Of a stretch of DNA of 64,000 nucleotides, positions 33,347 through 46,125 are shown in pieces. Source of the DNA: Phlegmacium glaucopus (lineage: Eukaryota; Basidiomycota; Agaricomycetes; Agaricales; Cortinariaceae). Under the pieces are notes generated by a model. The model did not search any database. It was not told the origin of the DNA and was given only the letters and a program-made list of their open reading frames with translations. Made by a program: the position numbers and the translations under genes. The stretch covers positions 1,948-65,947 of the forward strand of contig MU130382.1 of assembly GCA_015039465.1 (NCBI GenBank), in the 5' to 3' direction. Positions within the stretch are counted from its first letter, which is position 1; each line of letters starts with the position of its first letter.

Positions 33347-34370
33347 AAGACTTATAAGTCACCTGACCAATCGATCTTTCAATGCGCATGACATTTGTAC
33401 CTACAGTGGATCGATGCGAAAGTGACTGCTGCTACTGATTACATCCTGATTGCAGGGCTTCATGCCACATGTCTACGAAATGAAAACTGATTATACACAC
33501 ACGCCAAAACATGACGTAAGTGGAGATAAACGGGAAGGAGTATCTCTTCTGGGTGATGAGCAGTCCGTCTCCTCCAGAAATCCCCGGGTTTTACAGTCGT
33601 TTTCGGGTCTGATGTGACAATCAGTCGCTCAGGAAATTTCGGGCCGAATACATTCCCATTCAGTTCCAGGCTTTGTTTCGTGTAAGGGGGTACTATGAGT
33701 GACCAGGAGTTTGTAATAGTCGATTTCCTCTCCCACCAAAAGCTGGCTTCTTCAATATTTTTACAGTCATTCTTAAGCCTTATAGTATCAAGTTTTTTGG
33801 GAGAAAGAACTTAATGAACGAGAGTCAGTGGTGAGAGTGACACTGTGATAAATGCGCTCATACATTTCAAACTCCGAAAACAGACCGGAAAACAGCGGAA
33901 TTCAACCCTGTGCAAAACCAGGACTGCGGAAATGCGGAACCTGAAAATCTCATCACTTTTGATGTGACTTTGCGTTACAAACTCTCAGAATTTTCGACAC
34001 CCTCTCGATGGGCAAAGGCCTCTCGCATGCTCTATACTGTACCCATAAATAAATAAAAATACTGTTATGTAGAAAACTCGATATTATATAGTCTGGAGGA
34101 GTTTGAGGATGGGAGGATGGATGTGTGCTATGGAATTTGGCCATGAGTGAAAACTCCTGGTCGCTCATAACTAGTAGTATACACATTATATATACAGAAT
34201 TTAGATATTTTGGCTGTTGGAATATCGAGCACACCGCAAGACATTATTGTTGGGTGCCCGGCCCTTACATTCTTGTGGCCCGCTAGTCCTTTTTTTAACT
34301 TGGTACCATTTCAGACCATTCCTTATTCTATTTTATTGTTTCGTATCTACATAAGTACATAGTTATAATA
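33347..34370. other. Intergenic with a possible MITE
   Basis: No protein-like ORF. Contains the inverted-repeat pair 33694-34169 described separately. Confidence 0.45.
33694..34169. repeat. Possible MITE with 19-bp terminal inverted repeats
   Basis: TATGAGTGACCAGGAGTTT at 33694-33712 and its inverted copy with one mismatch at 34151-34169, 476 bp overall. The ends begin and end with TA, compatible with a TA-type duplication, but the flanks do not prove one. Confidence 0.45.
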
Positions 34371-35006
34371 ATGAATACCCTCGCGCGATTGCGAGGGTCC
34401 ACTGCTATCCCGAGTGAGCTCATAGAACAGCTCATTTTAACATTGGCGTATTACAAAATTTGATCAGCTGCTGGTAATTTTTTTTCTTGCGTGCTTTAGA
34501 CAATATATGGAACGAGCAAGAAGCGAATAACCCGTCTGGTGACCAACTTTGAACGTAAAGCCGTAAATAAATATTTCCATCACTTGTTCACACAGATGCC
34601 CATTCTTCTTCTGCGCCGTTCGGCAGTTGCCACCCAGAAACAATGGCCAAAACATATACAAGGTCACATAGAGGGTGTTTTTACATTTATGTCGTTCAGC
34701 AAGTTACCACTTTGCTTCCGCAATCAATCACTGTTGATTTGCTATGACTCTTTAGGTTAATGACTAGCCAGGGATTTGTTTGTTCAGAAGCTTCGTTTGC
34801 TTCCGTTCGCTTGATTTTGGCAATTTACTTCCATGGATTCCAACACCGCGAACGTTACATGAAAAGTTAAATTGAACGATAATAGCGAAGGAGCCACCCG
34901 ACCTCGCCACAAGTAATGTGAATTTTCTTTTTTCTTCTAGAAAGTAGATTGTATAATGTGATCTGGACAATGCCAACTGCCATCCCCTGATTTTGTCGAA
35001 ATGAAA
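34371..35006. other. Mostly non-coding, tiny ORF at the start
   Basis: The ATG at 34371 opens a 31-codon ORF with a leucine-rich segment (SELIEQLILTLAYY) resembling the start of an F-box-like or helical domain, then a stop. A 7-bp-stem hairpin (CCCTCGC/GCGAGGG) overlaps its first codons. Probably a relic; nothing else is recognised. Confidence 0.3.
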
Positions 35007-35980
35007 TCAGAAATGAAGTCCATTCATCACCGCCTCGAGGTTGCGAACGTTGCCGACTGCATCGAGGGGCATAACAGCTCCCATGAGCCAAGCAAGAGCA
35101 GGCGTCGTATTTCTTCCCTCCACCCGAAGGGCTAAAATCACGGTTTCATAATAAATTCTAACAAGAGTAATAAAAAGAAGGATTAAAAAACAAGGTAACA
35201 CACCTGCCAAGTTATCATAACGTGCAATTATTTGATCAATTTGGCGTTCAGAAAAGGCGAAAACCACCCCGTTTTGAATATCTGCTTTGGCTTTTTTTTT
35301 AAGGGAAGGGGAAGAGAAACTCAGCGGTGGATGAGGTAGTAGGGGGCTGTGAAGGGGGGGCAGGTAAATCCTTACCATTGCTAAGGGACTCGACAAATTC
35401 TCTTTCCGTGTTAGGCGGCAGGAGTGCATGGTGTGTGGGATATTCCGCGACGTGAGACCAGAAGTGTTCCTTGGATTTCACAATGAGGCCTAGAGCAAAG
35501 GGGGACTAATGAGCTTATTTAGATATAAAATAAAAGACGGAGAAGAAAACACCCAGAACCTCTTTCCTCAGTCCACTCGTACGCTGCACCAGTAAATCTA
35601 GAATACATTCGAAGCACCGCAGCAGTTTCACTAACGTCTGATACCACCAACTCGTGGTCGGATGGAAGGATGTGAAGGTTTGGATCTCCAGATAGACATT
35701 GAAGATGGTCTTCTCGAGCATCCATGATGTATTCAAGAGTATCTGGGTTGGTGATATCGTCGGGGGTGATCAACCGCAGTGGAGGGTGGTAGTAGTATAT
35801 ATCGCCGTTCGGGTGTCGATACAGACGCCAAGGATCAGGTATATTGGCTCTAACCCATAACAGCATCAATCAGGATCAGCCAGAGGAATATTTATCGATC
35901 CTACGCCACCTTGACTCTCCACTCTCAAACGTCGATGATTCGGAAGGCGCATTATATTGGGCCGTCTCTATAAAATCCAT
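35007..35980 (-). CDS. WW-domain-like protein
   Basis: Five exons, 35980-35910, 35849-35560, 35489-35376, 35290-35204 and 35131-35007, sum to 687 nt (228 aa) with GT-AG introns of 60, 70, 85 and 72 nt. Residues 25-55 read DPWRLYRHPNGDIYYYHPP, a WW-like Trp-YYY-Pro pattern. The rest (REDHL, AYEWTEER, SKEHFWSHVAEYP, FSERQIDQII, TPALAWLMGAVMPLDA) matches a conserved C-terminal part that I know from Agaricomycete WW-domain proteins. Family relatives are usually longer at the N-terminus, so this copy may be a short paralogue. Molecular role unknown; WW modules bind Pro-rich ligands. Confidence 0.75.
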
Positions 35981-37057
35981 ACCCTTTTTTCGTCGAGCAG
36001 TGGACCAATCACCTAGATGTTGGGTTAAGGAACGCAATGTTTTACTGAAGAAACCCTATACGCACGGCGTCTACACTTATGGATTTGAAAACAACAGGAA
36101 AAAAAAAGAGGAAATCAAAAGGCTAAGATCGTAGTCCGGCTTGCTATTTAGGTGAATAGAATCATGAGAATTGAAACCCAAGATAGCATTGACCAAAATG
36201 AAAAGTTTTTTTCTGCTTAGATAGTGGACAATGGTAGATTGGTACGAACCAGGCTGTCACCCCTTCAAGTCATTGAGAAACGATCTACAGGGAAATTAAG
36301 GTTGAGAAAAATTTTCAGGATTTGAAAGAGGAACGAACCTAAACTGGAAGCTCATGGCCACAGATGTTGGCGCATCGCACGGCAGCACCCGCTTACCAAG
36401 GGTAAGGGTTACACATTCCATTTTCGCAGGGTGATTAGGGTATGCGAGAGGCGATTTACAGTTCGAATGGAATGATGGGTTGTCGTATAAGAGTTTGTAG
36501 ATGTCGTAAAAACCAAAAGAAATGGTTCACATTCCGTTATCCCCTTTTCACTCTTAAGATGATTGTTCCGAAACCCCACAGCGGAGCATTGCTTAGAATC
36601 GGATGCTTTTTTCCAGGAAAAAATATATGTGTATCTTGCTGGTACTACAAATACAACACAACCTATTAGAATCAAGATGATCATCAGATATGATACAAGA
36701 TAAAAGGGATGATGGGGGAGAAACATGGTAGCGACAATTTGATTGTTCTGCTTGCTTTTCATTTTAGCGGACCGAAAACCGACATGGAAAAAGATGTGCA
36801 GAAAGCCGTTTCGGTGAAGGTCGATGTCAATGGGAGACCTAGGGGGTCTTGTCATGCCACTAGACCGATATAAAAGCCCAGAGAAATCTTCGTGATGCCT
36901 AATAAACATTCTTGAGGCTCAACTTCGTTGGGCCAAGACAACTAAATGGGGTTTCGTAATTGGACCTGGATTAGGAGTTTCTGCATGATACATGAGTAAT
37001 AAATAGAGGTGAAAAGACATGAAACATACCCCTTCGGTGCGGGCATGAAAGTTGATA
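35981..37057. other. Intergenic, no supported gene
   Basis: A minus-strand ORF (36409-36909, 166 codons) has one hydrophobic stretch but no recognisable family and uneven composition. I do not call it. No repeat or RNA gene is seen. Confidence 0.4.
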
Positions 37058-40000
37058 TCAACACAACAGATCGCCCTCGAACCTAGATCCTTTCACATCA
37101 ATGTTCCTCCACCATCCTTCCCGCGGGCCAACTACTGACTTCCGCTGTGGTTCAGGATAAGCCGGCTGCAGAGACATCTTTCCCGATAGGTCGGACAACC
37201 TTGACAGCCATGATGGAAAACTTCCGGGTACCATCGCCGAAATTAAAACACGAATTGAAGCCGTGCCATTGTATCCAAAAGACATATCTGAGTCCATCCA
37301 GAAAGCTTTTATCAGCCAGACGTCGGTTTCCAAAAAAGAACCACCAAAGCTGCCTGGCAGAGTTTGACCCATAGGCATGCTCAAAGCAGTCTGATTCACA
37401 GCTGAACTCGTCGAAGTCGAAGGAAATTCGTCATTTTCTTCAAATTCCATCTCGCCTTCTGCATCCGCATCAGCGTCGGGATCATTATCATTTGAATCCG
37501 ATGGAGCTCCAGAATAAGGCGGATCAGGCGGAGGGGGTGATCGTGACCGGGACGACCGGTCTTGTCCTGCCTCTGCATCGTCTTTTTCCTCTTCCTCCTC
37601 CTGTTCGCCTTCGGCATCTTCATCGTCAAGATCTGCCTCAGCGTCGGCGTCGTCGACGAGTGGAATTGCCATCAGGTCCACGTCAGCCGGAGATACATGG
37701 CCGTTGGTCGGAACATTACTTGATGCATTGATCTGCGTCTCCTCCATATCCCGGACGATTGTGTTCAGGGTCGGCACCGATTCTGCCTCGTTAGTCAACT
37801 TGTCATCGCTAGCCTCAAGCGTATGTACGCCATCAGCATCAGGGACATGATCGTTTTCTTGACCCAATCCAAGTTCACGTCCTCCTGTCACAACCAAGGA
37901 CACATCTTCATCTTCATCTTCGATTTCTTCATCTCCTTCATCCTTTTCTGCACCCCTGTCCCCCCATTCCACAACAGGCCTTAAACCCAACCTCGGACTA
38001 CCAGGAGAACAATCCACATTAACCGTCGTCTGCTGAGAGTGTTCCTCACTCCTCTCGTGCTCCTCTTTTCTCCGTCTTCTATCTTTTTGAGGCTGCAGAG
38101 CTATCGCTTCATCCAAAGGCGAATACGTAGGAGCAGAGACAATGACACGGGGACGTAGAGATGGAATCATAGTTGACGAAGGTTTGACGGAAACGTCAGA
38201 TCGAGGTCGTGATTTGCTGCCCATCGGTCTCCCTCTGGGTTTACCTTTGCCTCCAGCTGTTATCGTTGAAATAGAGGGCGGTGGTTGTAGATCCTGTGAC
38301 GCTAAGCGCTTTCGAGAGGCCTGACGGACTGGACGTAATGACATCGAAGAACTAGACGTCGATTCGGCTATGGCTCGCGTGTTGATGTTCCCGGTCTTGG
38401 CTCTGTTTCTTCCTCGACTAGAAGCAGAAGTAGATCCCCGAAGCCAAAAATCATCTTGTCGATCAACGTTTTCGCCATCTTGAACATTATCCACCCGTCC
38501 GTCACCACCACTACCCGAACCTTCATCATCAACTTTCCTTTTCTCCTTTCCCTTTCCTCTCGGATTAGATCCTCTTCTAGATTGACCCGGCTCATCGAAT
38601 GCAGCTGCAGCTTGATCCGCCAAGACATCCAACGCACTTTTCACGCGAGTCACTTTGCCTCCTGTACTTGCCCCCGCCACACCACCACCTCGGCCAACCA
38701 TTTTAGAACCACTTGAAGACACCCTTCTTCGTTTGGGTGATGGGCTCTCTGGATGTTCCAACGCCTTCCGCGTACCGTTCGTCCTTCCACTTGCCTTCTC
38801 CCCAGCCCCAGCCCCATCATCCATCATACTACGAGCAGCATCCAATAAGGAATCAAGAGGGGTAGGCGGATTGCTGGGTAAATTCCTTGAACCTCCTCTT
38901 GTAGTACCGCCGCTTTTGAGAACAGAATCCCGCTGACTTGGAGTACTCATCACTCCACCGCCAGAATATCCTGAAGATCCAGCAGCGGATGTATTGACAA
39001 AAACAAAGGTTGAAGGTCCGGCGGGAGTAGGTACACGGGCTGGATTCGAAATGGGACTGTTACTCAGAGCACCACTCAGACCGGGATAATGAGTCGCTCC
39101 AACTCCACCACCCCTCTTTGGCGTCCTCGGTGCACCCACGGGTGCTGGTCCTCTCCCAGTATTCCTTTGTGGGCTTGTTAGGACGCCTGCCGATCGATAG
39201 TATGCCAACCCAGAAGTTCCATTGGCCAGTCGCTCAAGCCTCTCTTTCTCTGATCTTTCCAGATCTTGACGGGCTTTCATGAGCTCTAGGTCTCGGGCAT
39301 GTATTTCCTTCTCGCGTTCAACATGCTGCAGGATCCCAGCAACTAAACTAGCACGTTCGCGACCTATACGTCGTGCAGCGAGAAGAACATGTTCAGTACG
39401 CGCGTCAGAAGTCAGAGGAGCTATCCCATGATTACTGCGACGAATCGGTGCATTATGAGTTGTGCCGGCAGGGTGATCGCGTGAACGCCGTCTTTGTGGT
39501 GAAACGCTGGGGCTTGCTTGAGGTAGTGGATGTGATTGGGAAGGAGTAGTTGGGTAGATTTGACGGACGGTGGATCCAAGGGACTTAAAAGTGGATCCAG
39601 GGGTTGTATAGTATTGTTGTTGACTGTGACCGGTCGGACTAGATAACGGAGAATTGATTGTGATTTTAGGCGGTATAAACGTAGATTTTGGAGGAGAGGC
39701 AGACGGGATTGAATAGTGATAGTTATATGGATATGAGTGTTCAGATGGAGGTTCTGGCCGTCGATATATATCAGCCGTCGAGTTACTGATTCCTGAGAAC
39801 AGAGGCACATTTGCTGAACTGGCAGGGTAAGAGGACCGAGCCAATGATCCCAACCCGCGTTCTTCGCTCGTCCCTAGATCTTCTGGAATAGCCTCAAGTT
39901 GGGGTCTAGACGAAGTTGAATCGGCCTCCCGTTGTTTGCCTTTAATGTCTGATGTTGATTTATTGGGTGAAACATTAGGAGGGCCATGGCTAGTCGACAA

Positions 40001-41027
40001 GACAGTGTTTGGAGGTTGAGGGGAGGTTGGTGGTTGAAAGCCCAAGTTCCGCCGAAGATGAGCTATTGAGTAAGGTTGCATGAAGATGAGAGGCTTGAGC
40101 TTCATCAGCTCCGACTCTAGGGAAGATAATCTATTCTGAGTATCTTGTAGCTGTTGGAAAAATCAATAAAATTTGATGTTTTAAGTGGAAATGTAGGTAG
40201 TAAACAGTGGGTCAGATAATAGATACATACCTTATCTCGTAGGGCACGGTTCTCTGACTCCAGTTGTACTTTCTGACGTTCCGCCTCCTTTAAGAAAATG
40301 GTGAGTAAAGCTTTAAGTAATAGGAAAAAACCGAAAATACGAAAGAAACATACGTCCTCTCTCGTTGCAAATTTCCTATTCCTATGCGAAAGGAGTGCTT
40401 CCGCCATACGGTCCCAACCTTCACGCTCTGAACGCCATCGTTCGCGATCTTCTTCTGCTTGGCGCACGAGAAAGTCACGTTGCAATGTAAGTACGGAGAT
40501 AGCGTCAGCTTGCCTCTCCAACTGAGTTGAGTCTACGGGTAATGGGTCTGTAAGACGCAAAACCTGAATATTGTATTAGTAATGTGAATAATAATCAGAG
40601 CTGGGCGGCAACATACCATATTCACCAGTTCCCTCTCTCTCGGAGTCGCATTACCTAAATCATCGGAGTGTCGAGTCAGGTCTTCGCCTATACCTGATTC
40701 ATTCCAGTCCCCACCCAGCGAGAAGCCGAGCGCACGCAACCTTCTCCGAATTGTTACTACATCCGGTTCTGTGAGCGGTTCAGGGGATCCTTCTCTTTCT
40801 CTGCGACTCCCATTTGGATATGGGCCTCTCATCTCTGAATCTTCACCAGTTCTTAAATCCTCTGCCGGAACGGGCGACGGCGACATATGGTGCATGATAT
40901 CGGACAAGGCCAACTGAGGTGGGTTCTCATTCGAACTCATCGGTAGCTCCAACGAAGGCATATCTAAGCTCATATGCGGCGACAATGAGATACTCGAGGA
41001 CCCCCCGTGGTGAGCCTGGATGGACAT
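37058..41027 (-). CDS. Large disordered protein with coiled coil, 1256 aa, unknown
   Basis: Exons 41027-40617, 40563-40354, 40287-40231 and 40150-37058 sum to 3,771 nt. The N-terminal 137 residues are Ser/Pro-rich with a helical DVVTIRRRLRALGFSLGG segment. Residues about 140-245 form a heptad-rich coiled coil (QRDFLVRQAEEDRERWRSEREGW and the following exon). The rest is low complexity: Ser/Pro/Gly linkers, basic patches such as SPKRRRVSSS and RGRPMGSKSRPR (AT-hook-like and NLS-like), then a strongly acidic Asp/Glu block at about 1110-1150 and a more ordered C-terminus. Basic patches plus the acidic block suggest a nuclear, chromatin-linked protein, but this is inference. The first ATG is uncertain because the frame stays open upstream to 41111. 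Confidence 0.8.
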
Positions 41028-41378
41028 CGGGCCTCTGTAATATGTATGATGGGAAAGCAAGAGCAAATCCTGTAGCCGGTCAAAACAACACAAAATACCG
41101 CGCTGGGTCACGTGTCATGGAATTTCATCAAATTGATCAATTCAAATCTATGGCAGTCGAGAATTGACATAAGACAGCTGTGATGCGTGAACATAAGTGT
41201 TTAACAGTATCTCATGTTGGTAACATCAGCTAAATAATATTCAGAGCAAGCACCAAACAGGAGCCACATAGCAATTTCAAAAGATATAAATGTTAATAAA
41301 CGAGTGTAAAGATATCTCCATTTTGTACACCGATATTTATGACGCGGATAGATGGGTGCCGTTCACATAATAGGGACA
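41028..41378. other. Intergenic, no gene seen
   Basis: A/T-rich interval between the 5' end of the 1256-aa gene and the 3' end of the DUF6534 gene. Nothing recognised. Confidence 0.5.
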
Positions 41379-43272
41379 CTACGAGTTTGTGCTGGTGGTC
41401 GGTTGAGATAGACGCCTAAAGCGAGCCTTGTGAGGAATTTCTTCCCAGTCATTCGCTAAAGGAAATCAAAAGTATATCAGTAAATTAAGTTTAAAAGGCC
41501 GAAGAATAGGCCCGTACTGTCTGGTATGCTGCTACCGGGGGGGGTAGAAATTTTGAGTCTACTATTTCCGTCGTCCTGAGGGGGTTCTTCTACGGGCAGG
41601 TCAGACAAGTTTATTGACATCATGTTGATCGCGCGATCGGCTTGATTGCGAATATGTTGGCGTGAATTAAGGCTAACAAAAAAGTCGTCAACGAAGATTG
41701 AATGGAGAAATTGTTTTCGGTGGTGACTTGCCTGAAAAGCATGCTGTTCATATATACTGCGGGAGCATGAGAAAATTCTCGTCAGAGGAAAGTCAGGATG
41801 TATACACACATTTGCTGCCGAAGACAAACGCTAGAAGGAAGGAAGGGTTGTCGGGAAAGGCTAAGAACTGAAAGGGTCATCTGGCTTAGAAATAAGAAAA
41901 GAAAGGAAATTGATCGCTAACTAAGATCAAGTTGAAAGCTGCGGCAATCGCCGTCAGCACGCCTCTTCCAATGGCATACATCGTGAGTTTATGAAGAATA
42001 TAATCTGTTCTGAACGTATATTGTTGGTTCCTAGAATGGTTGTTGTAAGTTGTAAAAGGGCGTACGATCTTATGCCAAGTCTACGAAGACTGAATGCAGA
42101 ACACAGAGCCACGGTTATTGATATATCGCATAATAAGGTGATGGTTTTTTCAGTGCACGCTATTATCTTTGGATCAAGATTAGAGGTGATGATGCTTGAC
42201 GAGAAATTTCACGTACTCTGGTGTGGCTGAGTAAGGCATAGTCGCTAATCAGCTGCCTGATCTTCTCTTCAGTATTTCGCTATAAGAACGAGAATATAAA
42301 AACTAACGATGCTATGGTTTGGCCTAAGCAAAAAATCAGTACACATAATTCAAGGGTGTCACATGACATACCTGCGCCAAATCCTGTGGACAAGTTTTGG
42401 TGCGTAAGTTGTAGATGACAATAAAAGAGAGATATAGATTTGACCAAAGGCGATGAGAGCTAAAGACACCTGACAATAACTTGAGGGCTACTATTTTCAC
42501 AAATAGGGTAAGTGATCCTCACAATTGACACTGAACAATAAATGTTGTTTCTGTCAACTTCAAAGCAAAGAAAAAGAATCAGTCTGCGAAAGAGGACATA
42601 GGAAGCAAAGACTGACAAGCATATAGGGTGTGGGCATAGTAGCTGTACGTTTTGTGGCATATCAGTCGTCAGCAATTCCGGTCGAGTTATATGTATATCG
42701 CACACTTGTACTATTAGTGCCGAAATAAACTGAGCTCAAGGTTAGTTACGACAGTATGTTATGAGTAGCTGACTTACCATTGAGGTCACTTGCCCCTGGG
42801 AAAAACAATTAAGTTATGAAAAGAGGACACAGAGATTTCGTACCACATTTAACCTAACAAGGTCCATTAGCCATTGAAAGATGTCCACAAATTGTAGGTC
42901 TTACCAGCTAAGCCCAGTGGTAACTTTGGGGGGCTCGTAGTCACGCAACTGAATATATATTGAGACGAGAAGCGATATGGTTTGGAAAGTTTCAAAAATC
43001 CTGATAGATATATGATTTTGGATGTCATTTTATGAATAGCATGTTGCATACAGGACAAGAAGGACCTGTGGCCTCCGGTTGTCAGAAAGAATGCAAAAAC
43101 TCGTTATGAAAAAAGGACACACAGTAGATTTGATACGCCAACAATCACGGGGATACCAATGGAAATAGAGCCAACATTGAAGCAGACCCATACCATAAAG
43201 ACTTGGAATAAAAAAAGTGTTGATGAGTGACTTGGCTTTTATAACGAGAAGAGAGACTTTACACCGTCCCAA
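41379..43272 (-). CDS. DUF6534-type multi-pass membrane protein
   Basis: A basidiomycete family of seven-helix-like membrane proteins of unknown function. The 3' half is clear: exons 42009-41922 (TDYILHKLTMYAIGRGVLTA), 41867-41810, 41756-41732 (25 nt), 41672-41518 and 41455-41379, giving the family signature SKLYMNSMLFSLNSRQ. Before 42009 an exon reads TITLLCDISITVALCSAF. The intron 41673-41731 starts with GC, not GT (AG|GCAAGT), a regular GC-AG intron. Further upstream I see an LALIAFG/GFGAG exon pair near 42390-42475, DYEPPKLPL near 42920 and a first exon with LQCWLYFHWYPRDCWRI near 43150, but could not phase them, so 5' decay is possible. The tail after the last helix is hydrophilic. Confidence 0.7.
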
Positions 43273-44290
43273 AAAATAACATCAACAGCTGTACGTCGAA
43301 GGTCGAGGCGAGAGAGCTGGCCATGGAAGGTGAGTCCAGTCGGGAAGGGTGTCAATACTTTATGCAAAATTTTTCTATGAGAGTCATTTATCAATGTATC
43401 CAGACAAGGAGGCCAGGTATGTTTGAACTAGTATTCCGGCAAACCAAAGGCCAGCTGAAAAAATTGCAACTCCACTCGGAGCCCGATATCCATACTGGGA
43501 CTCCTAAGGGCCACACTGGACCACATGCCTTTTTGGAAGCCAACTGATCGATCACACCGAGCCACCAAATTTAAATTCGGGGGAGTATCAACCTAAGGTA
43601 TAATCGTCCTTCAGAGTAGGCGCAACGGTCGTTGCAAATCCCAAATTTTTGACACTCTACAAAGAAGTGCAGCAAGTCATCGATTCATCTGGAAAACGAA
43701 CTAACACAAGTTTGCCGCTGTTCCGTGAGGCGGACTTCTTATCTGAAGATGGATTGATGAACCCTTTGCAGATCATTAGGGTGACAACAGACGCCCCTTG
43801 ATGTGACGACTTGTGACGACAGTGCCACTTCAAACCTTATTTCTGAAGCGAACAAGGCCTCGGCGATTTTGAGCCGGCGCGAGCTTTGGTGGCTTCATAG
43901 TAGTACCGTACTAACATGGCCCTATAGATGGCCCTTCTATTTCTGCAGTGTTCAAGCCGTATATGCTACCAGGATCCCGGACAATGCGAGGTGAGGCCTG
44001 ATCCTGGAAAGGCACTTTTTGTCTGGAATCAATTTGTCCGGATTGGGCCTTGACCTGTTGTGCCGGTCAGGCAAGTCGTCTGACCATGGGGGTCAGAAAC
44101 AATGAAAGCCCGAAAGCGGAATTCGGCGTCTGCCGGAAAGTTGAACCAAATTTTTGGTCCGTCCAGATCAATAACTATAAATAGGAGGACTCGTAACTGC
44201 TGATGTGGTATGTGGACGACTAATATCTACATGCCTGGCTCTGGGTTTGATGCTCAACAACAGCTTCCAAAGATAATTACCTGGGAAAAC
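43273..44290. other. Intergenic with a coding-like scrap
   Basis: At about 43610-43800 the plus strand reads a protein-like piece (VANPKFLTLYKEVQQVIDSSG and LFREADFLSEDGLMNPLQ) without start or context. It is probably a fragment of an unidentified gene. The rest holds no recognisable feature. Confidence 0.35.
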
Positions 44291-44581
44291 CAACCATCTA
44301 GCTATCGAGCAGAGCACATGTGAGCACATGCGGCATGCCGGAAGTGCCAAATAGACTCGTGCATGTTGTAGGATAACGACTGACAGTCTACAGAGTATGA
44401 AAAGAAGGATCCGATAAATGACTGATGATAACGAGACGAACTTCCTGATATCTATTTCAGTCAAAAACGAGCTGGGCCACTTATCAATCAATGGATCGAT
44501 GAAATCTATTTAACTAGCACATCGAGCTGGGCGCTTCACCTTCTCTAATCCTTCCCTCCATCTGTCGCTTTTTTTTAACTA

Positions 44582-44654
44582 GTGAGTAATTGACATTTTA
44601 CCTACTTACAGCCCTATTACCTACCTTTATTGGCTCATCCGTACCTTTTTCCAG
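44582..44654 (+). other. 5'-UTR intron of IRG-like gene 1 (conserved in the array)
   Basis: GTGAGTAATTGAC...TTTTTCCAG just before the start codon. Matching leader introns precede copy 2 (47597-47672), copy 3 (50140-50206), copy 4 (52148-52214) and copy 5 (60662-60722), each ending shortly before a conserved CGAATxACCATG-like start context. Confidence 0.6.
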
Positions 44655-44681
44655 TCGTCAACTTCTTCGCCACGAATCACC

Positions 44682-46125
44682 ATGGGAGTTGTACATTCTG
44701 TACTTTCTTTCTTTAAGGGATTATTTGGAGACAAGCCAGACCCATACAACCCTACCACCGATGACATCAAAAATTACCATGAAAGGGCAAGACAGGCAGA
44801 CAAAGCTAGAGCAGAAGCGGCCAATGCCAAAAAGCTAGCTAAAGAAGCAGAGCGGCAAGAGGCAGAGGCGAAAAAGCTGAAAGAAGAAGCTCTCAAGAAG
44901 CAATCGGAGGCCAGAAAACGCGAAGCAGACACCCAGATGCGTGAGCAAGAAGCCAAACATGCTGCAGACCTGGCCCGAGCCGCCGCCAAACAAGCGGAAG
45001 GCGAAGAGTTGCAGAATCGGGAAAAAGAAGCGAATGAAAAGGAGGCGGAAGCGAGACGAGCTACTAAGGAGGTGTCGTATGCCAAAAAACACGAGATAGA
45101 AGCCAGGGAATTGGTGCTGGAGGCCCAAAGACGAGAAGAAGTGGCTCGGTTGACCGCAGTTGGCGCCCGGGAGAAAGAAGAGGAAGCACAGAAATGTTTG
45201 GAGCTGGTGCTTTTCCGCTCAGGGAGACTCGGAGCAAGTATCCAACCTGAGGTCTGGCCGACAGAAGAGGAATATCGACTCGCGAAAAAAAGAATGCAAT
45301 ACGATCCAGAGAAAGTTCATTTTGCCATATGCGGGAGCTCTGGATCTGGCAAGTCCTCGCTTGTCAATGCTTTCCGTGGCTTGAAGAACAAGAAGCCCAA
45401 TGCTGCTCCTACTGGCACAGTCGAAACTACCATGGCTATTACTCGGTACCCTGACCCTCGCGAAGAAATGCCATACAAGCGTTTGGTTTGGTATGATTGT
45501 CCCGGTGCTGGCACGCTCAGGGTTCCCGGGTGGCAATACTTCAACGAACAAGGCCTATTTATTTTCGATGTTGTCATCTTGGTATATGATACGGTAATTA
45601 TCTCTATCAATTCTAATTAATGCCGACCGTGACAGACCTTATTATTTATCGTAGCGTTTCACCGAAATCGATCTGTGCATCATCCGGAACTGCGAACGGT
45701 TCAAAATCCCGTTGTTCATCGTTCGTTCCAAAGCTGACAGCCATATCCAAAACATTTTGGATGACTTAGACGACGACGAAAATGACGATGACGCAGAGGT
45801 CAATCATGAAGAGCAAGCTCGACAGTTCTTCATCGACACCACCAGGAATAATGTAGAAACAAATCTCAAAGAGGCTGGGTTATCGATGCATGACATCTTC
45901 ATAGTTTCCAGCAGCGTCATTTATTCACTAGTCACCAACAGTAGGAACAGGAAAAAGACTACTCCCGTGATTGATGAAGCCCGTCTTATTGAGACAGTCT
46001 TGAAAACTGCATACGCACGACGATATGGCACTCAGGCTCCTGCCGAGGACCATTCGAGTATGATCGATGATAGTATTGGTATGGTCACGGATTCACCACA
46101 ATTGGCGCTCATCAGTTGGGTTTAG
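44682..46125 (+). CDS. IRG-like GTPase, copy 1 (460 aa)
   Basis: Interferon-inducible/p47-type G domain (IIGP family); in vertebrates such GTPases act on parasite-containing membranes. Exons 44682-45593 and 45655-46125 around a 61-nt intron placed after VYDT, as in all five copies. Start MGVVHS fits an N-myristoylation site (Gly2, Ser6). Residues about 31-175 are a charged coiled coil of Ala/Glu/Lys heptads. G1 is GSSGSGKSS at about 218-226, the TVETT segment contributes G2, G3 is DCPGAGT, and IPLFIVRSKAD holds G4. The helical C-terminal part carries a short Asp-rich loop. About 400 bp of upstream sequence is duplicated before copy 2. The substrate membrane and partners are unknown. Confidence 0.92.

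Noticed and set aside
35844..36134. Plus-strand ORF containing GALYW, resembling a WW motif
   Set aside because: It overlaps antisense to the first exon of the minus-strand WW-like gene, and the rest is not WW-like.
36409..36909. 166-codon minus-strand ORF
   Set aside because: No family recognised, uneven composition, no splice context; possibly chance.
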